In this document: one piece after another, positions 6,889-12,966 of the stretch | How the letters are laid out: each line of letters starts with the position of its first letter | Position numbering within the stretch: position 1 is the first letter of the stretch | Assembly (NCBI GenBank): GCA_013329575.1 | Contig: DUJX01000093.1 | Span: forward strand, 1 to 16,605 | Source of the DNA: Halobacteria archaeon | GTDB taxonomy: Archaea > Halobacteriota > Methanoliparia > Methanoliparales > Methanoliparaceae | Reading direction: 5' to 3' | Length of the DNA: 16,605 bases | Program-made: the position numbers and the translations under genes | The notes under the pieces: model-generated | What the model was told of the DNA's origin: nothing | The model's input: only the letters and a program-made list of their open reading frames with translations | Databases searched by the model: none

Positions 6889-7329
6889 ATGGTTCTCCTT
6901 ACGGCAGCTGCAGTAGTAGATTTTTTAGTAAGACTCGAGGAAACATCCGCCTCTTTTTATATTAATCTTGCCCGTGTCTTTCCTGATAAAAAAGATATAA
7001 TTGAGCCATATGCCAAGGAAAATAAGAAAAATTCTGTGTTTGTTAAAAGAGTATATCATGAAGTAATCTCGGACGCGTTGGATGGCGGTTTTTCTTTTCA
7101 TATGAATGAGACCGATTATATCTTTGATGAAAATGTGGAAAATTTAAACTTTAAAGAGACGATAGATAAAGCAATAGCTATAGAGAAGAAGATTGGGGCG
7201 GCATACGCGAATGCTGCAGAGACGTCAAGATCACTGATGTCTGATCTTCCAAGATTGTTTAATAGAATGGCGCAAAAGAGAGAAAAACGCATTGAAAAAC
7301 TAAATGAACTAAATGATGGTGATGTATAG
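6889..7329 (+). CDS. Ferritin/rubrerythrin-like four-helix protein with incomplete iron site
   Basis: The 146-residue acidic/basic helical protein starts at an ATG directly after the TGA of the aldehyde dehydrogenase gene, with no spacer, so translation is coupled. Two repeated helix patterns recall rubrerythrins: RLEETSASFYINLA (about 15-28) and IEKKIGAAYANAA (98-110), both of the E......Y type. Each is followed by a second helix where ExxH would be expected. Those positions read AKENKKNS (42-49) and AQKREKRIEKL (128-138): glutamates remain, but no histidine follows them. A normal di-iron site therefore looks lost or altered. It may be a structural partner of the dehydrogenase or a degenerate ferritin-like domain. 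The assignment is by pattern only; no close family is recognised. Confidence 0.55.
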   Translation: MVLLTAAAVVDFLVRLEETSASFYINLARVFPDKKDIIEPYAKENKKNSVFVKRVYHEVISDALDGGFSFHMNETDYIFDENVENLNFKETIDKAIAIEKKIGAAYANAAETSRSLMSDLPRLFNRMAQKREKRIEKLNELNDGDV

Positions 7330-7344
7330 AATAAATCTTCTATA
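7325..7344 (+). terminator. Hairpin overlapping the ferritin-like gene stop, candidate terminator
   Basis: Perfect 7-bp arms TATAGAA (7325-7331) and TTCTATA (7338-7344) with a 6-base loop; the left arm contains the TAG stop. AT-rich sequence follows, and a run of seven T at 7422-7428 lies 80 bases on. Either could be where transcription of the dehydrogenase operon ends. Confidence 0.35.
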
Positions 7345-7633
7345 AATGATTTAAAAATATATAAATAATACACTAATAAAATTTAGAATTTTTGCGAAGG
7401 ATCTTATAGTCAGTCGTCTAATTTTTTTAGAGATATATTTATTTTATTTATTATTTATTCTTCATATAAATTAAAAAGGGCTACACTTTGAAATAAAGAA
7501 AAATTATAAAACTCCTTATTATAATTGTAACATCCATAATACAAATATAGTTAAATCTTACATGTTACATGTTTTAAAGTATATTTAAAAAGTTATTTTG
7601 AATTAAGATAAACCAACAAAACAGGTAGATACA
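7330..7633. other. Intergenic region before the PLP decarboxylase
   Basis: About 300 bases without a convincing gene. It holds the end of the dehydrogenase operon (hairpin and T-run), then ATTATAATTGTAA at 7518-7530, which recurs exactly upstream of argC. A tandem repeat of TTACATG (7558-7571) comes just before a TATA-like TATATTTAA (7580-7588), and an AGGTAGAT ribosome-binding sequence stands immediately before the ATG. No tRNA or conserved small ORF was seen. Confidence 0.6.
7558..7571 (+). repeat. Tandem repeat TTACATG x2 upstream of TATA box, possible operator
   Basis: Two exact copies of TTACATG stand head to tail eight bases before the TATA-like element of the PLP decarboxylase gene. 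This is where archaeal activators bind and where BRE elements lie. The tandem repeat is exact; its role is a guess. Confidence 0.35.
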
Positions 7634-9010
7634 ATGTATCCAATAGCACCCAATTATGATTTGGTCAAACCATTTGGTATAAAGGATGAACGATTATATA
7701 TTGGCAATATTAGCGTAAACGACCTCACTGAAAGGTACGATACACCCACCTTCTACGTAAGCGGAGACCGGTTTGAAGACAATATAAAAGAGTATGAAGA
7801 GTCGTTCAGACAGGAAGGATATAATGGTAATATGTTTACCATCGCGTATGCAATAAAAGCACATACAAACCTTGCTCTTCTAAAATTTGCTAAGAACCGA
7901 GGGACAGGTTTTGATGTATCGTATAAAAATGAACTATACGCCGCGTTGAATACGGGAATATCGCCGGATAAAATTTTTTTTAATGGTAATGCTAAAAAGA
8001 GGGCTGCATTAATCGAAGCGATAGAACAGGGCGTCGTGATAAATATTGATAATCTGATGGAACTCGATGAAATTATAGATATTCAAAAGAGATTGGGTAA
8101 AAAAGCAAGAATTAGCATAAGAGTAAACCCAGAGATCGATGTGGATACAGACCCAGCGATAGCAACAGCAGTTAAAAATAGTAAGTTTGGTCTAAACTTT
8201 AACTTGGCAGAAAAAGCGTATAAATTGGCTATATCTAACAATATGGATGTAAAAGGAATCCACATGCATTTAGGATCTCAGATAACAAATATGTCTGTCT
8301 TTAAAGAAGGTACAACAAAATTTGTTGAGTTTGCAAAACATTTAGAAGAAGAATTAGGATTAGAGTTTGAATTATTAAATTTTGGTGGTGGATTAGGCAT
8401 ATCGTACGCAAAAAACCGGTCTGAAGAGGAAAAAATAGTCAAAAATTTAAAAGAGATCAACAAGAACGAAGATATCCATTCTAATTTTTACTGCCCGATA
8501 AGCAAGAGAGATTACGTTAAAAATATAGTTGATTCGGTCTCTATCCTCAATCATGATGTTAAGATAGTGATAGAACCAGGAAGAAGCCTTATTGGAGACG
8601 CATGTATCTTGGTCGGACGGGTAATGAACATCAAAGAAGGATCACCCGATATAGTATCGCTGGATATGGGTGCGAATCTAGTATTAGAAAACATAATAAT
8701 GAAGAATTATAATAATATCATAATCGCAAATAAAGCCCGTAATAAGTCTGATAACCATGTTAAATTTGTAGGCAATCTCTGCTATGCTGGAGATTTCGTC
8801 TCGCCGTTCGGATGGGAGATGCCAGATCTAAAAAAAGGAGATCTCGTATCTTTAATGGATGCCGGTGCGTATCATTGGTTCTTTGCATGTCATGGCAATT
8901 CTGTTGAGTTTCCTGCAACGGTCTTGGTTTATAAAGATAAAGAATACCTGATTAGAAAGAGAGAAAGATACGATGACGTCTTTGCTAACGATGTAGATCT
9001 TGATTTGTAA
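7634..9010 (+). CDS. Fold-type III PLP decarboxylase, diaminopimelate decarboxylase-like, specificity doubtful
   Basis: The 458-residue protein has the alanine-racemase-fold decarboxylase hallmarks: PLP lysine Lys75 in YAIKAHTN, HMHLGSQ, phosphate-binding GGGLGISY, EPGRS (314-318), CYAGD (383-387) and DAGAY (409-413). The catalytic core is thus intact and the family is that of LysA. However, two LysA substrate motifs are changed. The stretch where LysA has RPALY reads LENIIMKNY (351-359), and CESGD has become CYAGD, removing the Glu that grips the D-centre of meso-diaminopimelate. After DAGAY the usual SNYN.R.RP is replaced by HWFFACHGNS. It may act on another amino acid (carboxynorspermidine, ornithine, lysine or an unknown). 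An AGGTAGAT sequence stands before the ATG and a TATA-like box lies about 50 bases upstream. It stands alone as a transcription unit, converging with the permease gene 45 bases away. Confidence 0.75.
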   Translation: MYPIAPNYDLVKPFGIKDERLYIGNISVNDLTERYDTPTFYVSGDRFEDNIKEYEESFRQEGYNGNMFTIAYAIKAHTNLALLKFAKNRGTGFDVSYKNELYAALNTGISPDKIFFNGNAKKRAALIEAIEQGVVINIDNLMELDEIIDIQKRLGKKARISIRVNPEIDVDTDPAIATAVKNSKFGLNFNLAEKAYKLAISNNMDVKGIHMHLGSQITNMSVFKEGTTKFVEFAKHLEEELGLEFELLNFGGGLGISYAKNRSEEEKIVKNLKEINKNEDIHSNFYCPISKRDYVKNIVDSVSILNHDVKIVIEPGRSLIGDACILVGRVMNIKEGSPDIVSLDMGANLVLENIIMKNYNNIIIANKARNKSDNHVKFVGNLCYAGDFVSPFGWEMPDLKKGDLVSLMDAGAYHWFFACHGNSVEFPATVLVYKDKEYLIRKRERYDDVFANDVDLDL

Positions 9011-9055
9011 TTTAATTCTATTTGTACGTATTCTACAGATCCATACTCGCAGCCA

Positions 9056-9880
9056 TCAAAAATTTAAGAATTCAGATATACCGAGCCAGAGTGACATAGA
9101 GATTAAAAAGATCGAGAATAGATATGCCAATAATCTCTCTTTAGCTTTTATTGAAAGACGTGCACCTATTTGAGAGCCTAAGATTGCGCCTACAGTGATT
9201 ACAGCAAAAAGGTATATGTTGGTGTTGTTAAGCAGAACATGTTCGATGGAGCCTGGTATCGCCATTAATATTATAGATAAGAGGGATGTTGCGACCGCCT
9301 CATGCATGCTTATGCCTAAAAAAATTACAAACGCCGGTACGAGGATTGAACCGCCGCCTATGCCTAAAAAACCTGATAAAAATCCTGTCATAAACCCTAT
9401 CGAGAAAATGCGTAAAAATTTTACGTTTTCTTTCCGCTCGATCTCTCCCCTTTGTCCACCTTTGGTTTTATCGTCTAAAAGATTGGTGTTTTTTCTCTTA
9501 GCTGTTTTAATATTTTCTAAAATAAACCTTACTGCTGTTATAAAGATAAATACAGATGTAAAAATCATCAATACGTTCCCTTCAAAGAATTTGGTACACC
9601 ATGCACCAAAAAAGGCAGACAAAGATCCGGATAACCCGCATATCAGCCCTATCTTTGTTCTGACCAGACCTTTTTTATAATGAACTATAAAACCAGAGAT
9701 TGCAGTGGGGATTACCGTAGGCAAGGCGGTACCTATCGCAATCTTTCCGGGTACTCCTAAAAAAAGGCGCATAAAAGGTATGGTAATGGTTGCGCCACCT
9801 ACTCCAAAAATCCCTGATAAAATTCCCGATGATATGCCTATCAGCAAGGCAATTATTATATAAACAAAAAAATCCGGCAT
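9056..9880 (-). CDS. TauE/SafE-family membrane permease (sulfite/sulfonate or other anion)
   Basis: The 274-residue integral membrane protein shows the internal duplication of the TauE/SafE family. Each half begins with a glycine-rich motif: GILSGIFGVGGATITIPFM near residue 18 and GFLSGFLGIGGGSILVPAF near residue 169. About eight hydrophobic helices are apparent, with a charged cytoplasmic loop between the halves (about 122-152, rich in Lys and Glu). Members move sulfite, sulfoacetate or other small anions across the membrane. A sulfite or sulfonate role would suit a cell that makes coenzyme M from sulfite, but the com genes lie 4 kb away and the ligand cannot be read. The start is the first ATG and is followed at once by the first helix; only a weak purine-rich GGAC site precedes it. 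It converges on the PLP decarboxylase gene. Confidence 0.85.
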   Translation of the reverse strand: MPDFFVYIIIALLIGISSGILSGIFGVGGATITIPFMRLFLGVPGKIAIGTALPTVIPTAISGFIVHYKKGLVRTKIGLICGLSGSLSAFFGAWCTKFFEGNVLMIFTSVFIFITAVRFILENIKTAKRKNTNLLDDKTKGGQRGEIERKENVKFLRIFSIGFMTGFLSGFLGIGGGSILVPAFVIFLGISMHEAVATSLLSIILMAIPGSIEHVLLNNTNIYLFAVITVGAILGSQIGARLSIKAKERLLAYLFSIFLISMSLWLGISEFLNF

Positions 9881-10041
9881 GGTATATCGTCCAGGTCCTT
9901 GATCTATATTTGTCCAAATTTATTTTATCTATTATTAATATTTTATTGCCCTTCTGGGTTATTTTGGTCGTATAATAGAATAGTCTCATCAACATAGACC
10001 GATTAACCTATCGGAAAGTTGAAAATAAGACATCCTATAAT

Positions 10042-10076
10042 TTTTGTCATCCATAAATGCTAAAATTATGACAAAA
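10042..10076. repeat. Inverted repeat TTTTGTCAT ... ATGACAAAA, candidate operator
   Basis: Perfect 9-bp arms (10042-10050 and 10068-10076) are separated by 17 bases, so centres lie 26 bp apart. The position between two divergent genes, about 105 bases before the HAD start and 160 before the permease start, suits a dimeric regulator or two half-site proteins. An RNA hairpin on either strand is the alternative. Confidence 0.4.
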
Positions 10077-10147
10077 TCTCAAAATAGACCTGTATTGTAT
10101 CTTATTCAGTTGTTCTTGTTCTATCTTATTTTATGTTATATCGTATC

Positions 10148-10155
10148 TTTTATAT
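10148..10155 (+). promoter_or_regulatory. TATA box of the HAD/Mut7-C operon
   Basis: TTTTATAT centred about 30 bases upstream of the ATG at 10181. This spacing places transcription start within a few bases of the ATG, so the message is probably leaderless; the GGGT touching the ATG is too close to serve as a ribosome binding site. Confidence 0.45.
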
Positions 10156-10180
10156 GTAAAATAGTCATATAAAGCAGGGT

Positions 10181-10726
10181 ATGAGTGAAAAAAATAAGAA
10201 AAATTTTAAACTTATAATATTTGATTTCGATAATACCATCGGTAAGTTGGATGTTAATTGGAGGAGATTAATCGATGCTTTGGGTATAGACGAACCGTTG
10301 AATGATTATTTAGATCGGTTAGATAAAGAGGATAGACAAAGAATATTTAAGATTATAGAAAAGAACGAGCTGGAGAATATAGATAATTTCAAGCCAAATG
10401 ATGACGTGGTGTCGTTTATAAAAGGGTTAAACGGCTATACCTTGGCAATTTTATCTTCAAACAGTAGAAAAGCCATAACAACAGCTTTAGACCGGTTAGG
10501 ATTGCTAAAAAAGTTTGATACAATCTTATCAGGAGAGGATGTCGAGCGCCTAAAACCATCGTCTAACGGGATCGTCAAAATTTTGGATACGTTAGGCATG
10601 GATAAAGATGAGACAATATTTTTAGGTGATAGTTACGTCGATATGAAGGCATGTAATGCTGCGGGTGTAAGATGCGTTCTATCGCTCGATGAACTAAAAG
10701 AGGCTTTAGATTGTACAAATGTATAA
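10181..10726 (+). CDS. HAD-superfamily phosphatase (phosphoglycolate phosphatase-like)
   Basis: The 181-residue protein carries all four HAD motifs in order: DFDNT (Asp15 nucleophile, Asp17 acid/base), Ser in LSSNS (about residue 90), Lys in RLKPS (about 125) and GDSYVDM (about 148-154). A small helical cap lies between motifs I and II, as in subfamily I enzymes such as phosphoglycolate phosphatase. It should dephosphorylate a small metabolite in the cytoplasm using Mg2+; the substrate cannot be predicted. The gene overlaps the next one by 8 bases and shares its promoter, so the two products are probably needed together. One possibility is nucleotide or RNA-fragment turnover, given the partner's nuclease fold, but this is inference. 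Confidence 0.85.
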   Translation: MSEKNKKNFKLIIFDFDNTIGKLDVNWRRLIDALGIDEPLNDYLDRLDKEDRQRIFKIIEKNELENIDNFKPNDDVVSFIKGLNGYTLAILSSNSRKAITTALDRLGLLKKFDTILSGEDVERLKPSSNGIVKILDTLGMDKDETIFLGDSYVDMKACNAAGVRCVLSLDELKEALDCTNV

Positions 10727-11222
10727 ATTCATCGTAGACCGAATGTTATGTAGGTTGGGAAGATGGTTAAGAATTTTTGGTTACGATACGCGAATAATAA
10801 ACGATGAGTTGGACGACAAACGATCGAAAAAAGACGACGATCTCCTTTTAGAGATAGCAAAAAAGGAGGATCGAATACTTGTCACGAGAGATACGGCTTT
10901 GTATGATCGGGCTATTAAAAATAAATTAAAATCTGTGTATATCGAGTCTAATATTATAGAAGAACAGATATTCGAGTTAAAACGGGCTATTGGAATAGAA
11001 TTAACACTAAAAATGGCAAGATGCACATTATGTAACGGAGAGATCAACATTTACACATCGGATAGAGAAGAATTATCCTCAATCGATTATATACCACGAA
11101 GACTTTTATCGGATAAAAAAGAGCGATTATGGATCTGCGGTAGATGCGGTCAGTTCTACTGGATCGGCAACCATTATAAGATGATGAGGCAGATGGTCGA
11201 GAAAGTTAATAGTCTCACGTAA
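10719..11222 (+). CDS. Mut7-C RNase (PIN-like) domain protein with zinc ribbon
   Basis: The 167-residue protein matches the stand-alone Mut7-C family common in archaea. The N-terminal PIN-like half begins KFIVDRML.RLGRWLRIFGYDT, has DDLLLEIAKKEDRILVTRD (about 39-58), and supplies acidic residues (Asp7, Asp40, Asp58) of the type used by metal-dependent ribonucleases. The C-terminal half is a zinc ribbon with Cys102-x2-Cys105 and Cys140-x2-Cys143, followed by the family ending QFYWIGNHYKMM. It is predicted to cut RNA, though the natural target of this family is not established. Its ATG lies inside the last codons of the HAD gene (ATGTATAA, 8-base overlap), so translation is coupled; a GAGG about 15 bases upstream is a weak ribosome site. 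Confidence 0.87.
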   Translation: MYKFIVDRMLCRLGRWLRIFGYDTRIINDELDDKRSKKDDDLLLEIAKKEDRILVTRDTALYDRAIKNKLKSVYIESNIIEEQIFELKRAIGIELTLKMARCTLCNGEINIYTSDREELSSIDYIPRRLLSDKKERLWICGRCGQFYWIGNHYKMMRQMVEKVNSLT

Positions 11223-11231
11223 AATTGATAA

Positions 11232-11271
11232 AAGATAGATATAGAAAACCTTCTTAAAGGTGATCTATCTT
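11232..11271 (+). terminator. Two-part hairpin between convergent genes, candidate terminator
   Basis: Perfect 9-bp outer arms AAGATAGAT (11232-11240) and ATCTATCTT (11263-11271) enclose a second perfect stem ACCTT/AAGGT (11248-11252, 11257-11261) with a 4-base loop. It starts ten bases after the Mut7-C stop and lies before the end of the converging regulator gene, so it may end transcription from either side. Confidence 0.5.
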
Positions 11272-11318
11272 CTATAAACGTATCGATTTATATTTATCAG
11301 ACAAAATAAACAGATAAA

Positions 11319-11657
11319 TTAAGAATCCGGTAGGTTTTTAATCCATTTATTCAAAGATGCACAGTTCGGCGGATTGCAATCTACGATACATCCAATGCAC
11401 ACGGCAAATCTGCCATTCTCCGATAACAATGGTCTAAATACTGATTTTTTAACGAGTTTAACGAGGTATCCGTATCCTCTCGATTTATTCATCCGTACCC
11501 TCTCTCGGGTTATCAATCCTTCTTTTTCGAGCTTGATCAATAATTTAGAACAACGTGCATTTGATATCTCCAAGTTTTTTGCTATATCTTTCTGTAAAAT
11601 CTCTCCATTCTTATCAATTTCGGATATTATCGCCGATATTATTAAATCCTCACTCAT
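11319..11657 (-). CDS. Small winged-helix protein with C-terminal four-cysteine (Fe-S-like) motif
   Basis: The 112-residue protein begins with a winged helix (about 5-70): the recognition region is ILQKDIAKNLEISNARCSKLLIKLEKEGLITRE, followed by a wing with NKSRGYGYLV. The C-terminus carries Cys87-x2-Cys90-x3-Cys94-x4-Cys99 followed by SLNKWI. This resembles the cysteine domain of the archaeal TFE-beta / RNA polymerase III RPC34 (hRPC39) family, where four cysteines hold a [4Fe-4S] cluster and are followed by a Trp-containing helix. It could be a minimal TFE-beta-like transcription factor or a redox-sensing repressor. GATGAT just before the ATG may serve as ribosome binding site. It lies downstream of the LSm gene on the same strand with a 90-base gap. 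Family placement is by eye and moderately sure. Confidence 0.65.
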   Translation of the reverse strand: MSEDLIISAIISEIDKNGEILQKDIAKNLEISNARCSKLLIKLEKEGLITRERVRMNKSRGYGYLVKLVKKSVFRPLLSENGRFAVCIGCIVDCNPPNCASLNKWIKNLPDS

Positions 11658-11722
11658 TTTATCATCAATGCACTTTATTTACCCTTAATAACATTTATTT
11701 AATAAAAAATGGATTATAAAAC

Positions 11723-11750
11723 TAAACCGATTCGCCTAATCTTTGGTTTA
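11723..11750 (-). terminator. Bulged hairpin at the 3' end of the LSm gene
   Basis: On the minus strand TAAACC (which includes the TAA stop) pairs with GGTTTA, and inside it GATT pairs with AATC around an AGGCG loop, with a three-A bulge on one side. A T-rich tract follows about 15 bases on. It is probably the transcript end; because the encoded product binds RNA, a binding site is also conceivable. Confidence 0.4.
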
Positions 11751-11972
11751 TTCTTTTACTTCACAGATTGATACTATATTATTCCCCCGTAAAAGCACAG
11801 CGCCCAATTTTCGGGTTTTTTCGCCATCTTGTAATTCGACGGTATCGTCCATATATATATTCATATAATCATCCACGCTCTTCAAAACTCCCTCTAAAAC
11901 GTATTTTCCTTTCTTCATCTCTATTTGAACTCTTTTATTGATCCATGCTTGAACCTGTTTTGATGGTAGCAT
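11748..11972 (-). CDS. Archaeal Sm-like protein (LSm/SmAP)
   Basis: The 74-residue protein is a single Sm fold. The Sm1 motif covers about residues 14-44 (VQIEMKKGKYVLEGVLKSVD then DYMNIYMDDT), with the characteristic G.L...D..MN...D pattern, and the Sm2 motif is LGAVLLRGNNIVSI (about 56-69), of the ..(L/V)RG..I type. Such proteins assemble into six- or seven-membered rings that bind U-rich RNA and act in RNA processing or turnover. The start is well supported: AGAGGT lies 8 bases before the ATG. It is leftward, with the winged-helix gene downstream. In many archaea LSm sits beside the ribosomal protein L37e gene; that partner is absent here. Confidence 0.95.
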   Translation of the reverse strand: MLPSKQVQAWINKRVQIEMKKGKYVLEGVLKSVDDYMNIYMDDTVELQDGEKTRKLGAVLLRGNNIVSICEVKE

Positions 11973-11980
11973 ATAAAAAA

Positions 11981-11987
11981 ACCTCTT
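11981..11987 (-). promoter_or_regulatory. Ribosome binding site of the LSm gene
   Basis: AAGAGGT on the minus strand with eight bases to the ATG. It is one of the clearest ribosome binding sites in the window and fixes the LSm start. Confidence 0.6.
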
Positions 11988-12132
11988 AATTTTTTTAAAA
12001 TTTTATTTGTATTATAGTAGTAATTTATCAGGTAGTATTTATAGTTTTTAAAATCATCCGATAAAGATACAAATTTTTTATTTTATTTAAATATTATTCG
12101 TGTATACTAAATACCGAGATAAACTTTCTTAT

Positions 12133-12594
12133 TTATAAAGTGGTCTCTCCTTTATACATCTCTACCGATACGCCTGCATCGTTAAAATAGCCTAAACTCA
12201 TCTCATCCGGGTATGGTATGGAGTATACAACCCGTCTAATATGGGCATTTATTAACATCTTCGTACAAAGACTGCATGGTTGGTGAGTACAATATAACGT
12301 GGCGTCGCTTATGCTTATTCCATGAAGCGCGGCTTGAATTATCGCATTTTGTTCTGCATGTACGCCTCTACAAATCTCTTGGTTTTTTCCAGATGGAATA
12401 TTGTTAGAATTCCTCAAACAACCGATATCCAGACAATGAGGTAGACCACTCGGTGCACCATTGTAACCTGTGGTGAGGATTCTCTTATCTTTGACGATGA
12501 CAGCGCCTACATGATTTCTCAGGCAGGTAGATCTTGTAGCAACAATATTAGCGATATTCATAAAGTATTCGTCTATGCTAGGTCTCTTATTCAT
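12133..12594 (-). CDS. dCMP deaminase (zinc-dependent cytidine/deoxycytidylate deaminase family)
   Basis: The 153-residue protein converts dCMP to dUMP, supplying precursor for thymidylate. It begins [21 protein letters not shown], the usual N-terminus of dCMP deaminases, with [21 protein letters not shown] following. The zinc site is complete: His79 and catalytic Glu81 in HAEQN, and Cys107/Cys110 in PCSLC. An extra cysteine cluster (Cys54, Cys59, Cys75) also matches the second zinc site seen in some family members. Length is normal. No strong ribosome binding site precedes the ATG, so a short leader is likely. It stands alone between the LSm gene and the divergent argC, with a 372-base upstream region that contains a 16-bp palindrome. 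Confidence 0.92.
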   Translation of the reverse strand: MNKRPSIDEYFMNIANIVATRSTCLRNHVGAVIVKDKRILTTGYNGAPSGLPHCLDIGCLRNSNNIPSGKNQEICRGVHAEQNAIIQAALHGISISDATLYCTHQPCSLCTKMLINAHIRRVVYSIPYPDEMSLGYFNDAGVSVEMYKGETTL

Positions 12595-12966
12595 CTAATT
12601 CTCCCATCATTAAAATTTTAAACCGATTATAATCTATACGTCTTATTTTTTCACTATAGCATCTGTTATTTACTATTATTCTCATATTATCCGATTAATA
12701 TACTGTTTATATGCATTAGATAACTAAACGAGTTAGAGTATCCGTTTATACAATTATAATTGTAAACATTGTAAAGATACAAACAGATATATTGATATTA
12801 AATTATTGTTTTTTTGTTATATTAAATTTTTTGGCTCGGCAGTATATGTACGCAAGTTTTATATCAATTACAGAAAACTTTAATGAAGCAGTAGGGTTTA
12901 AGAGAGGTAAAACATCTTTTTTAATAGATATTGTTTGATTTATATCGACCATAAAGGTGAGATTGT
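12595..12966. other. Divergent intergenic region between dCMP deaminase and argC
   Basis: 372 bases, strongly AT-rich. It holds a 16-bp perfect palindrome at 12749-12764 overlapping two direct copies of ATTGTAAA, TATA-like stretches (12857-12864 and 12939-12945), and a GGTGA ribosome site for argC. A 30-codon frame from 12846 to 12938 exists but lacks a ribosome binding site, so it is not called. No RNA gene was recognised. Confidence 0.55.
12749..12764. promoter_or_regulatory. 16-bp palindrome TACAATTATAATTGTA, candidate operator
   Basis: Perfectly self-complementary. Immediately to its right ATTGTAAA occurs twice with a 9-base period (12759-12766 and 12768-12775). The core ATTATAATTGTAA recurs exactly at 7518-7530, upstream of the PLP decarboxylase gene. 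A dimeric regulator of amino acid genes (Lrp-type, for instance) could bind here; its proximity to the dCMP deaminase start means it might serve that gene instead. Confidence 0.45.

Larger units (their letters stand above)
9881..10180. other. Divergent regulatory region between permease and HAD genes
   Basis: Exactly 300 bases without a convincing gene. It contains an imperfectly spaced palindrome CCGAT/ATCGG (9999-10014), a longer inverted repeat at 10042-10076, and a TATA-like TTTTATAT (10148-10155) about 30 bases before the HAD start. No RNA gene was recognised. Confidence 0.55.

Noticed and set aside
7422..7428. T-run as a second promoter or small RNA end
   Set aside because: Nothing structured or coding is attached to it; best explained as a U-rich transcription stop or random AT-rich spacer.
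7558..7571. TTACATG tandem repeat as start of a CRISPR or larger repeat array
   Set aside because: Only two copies, no spacers and no further copies nearby.
12846..12938. 30-codon frame before argC (starts MYASFISITENF)
   Set aside because: No ribosome binding site, no arginine-rich or otherwise attenuator-like composition, and AT-rich context; most likely chance, though the amino acid mix is not absurd.
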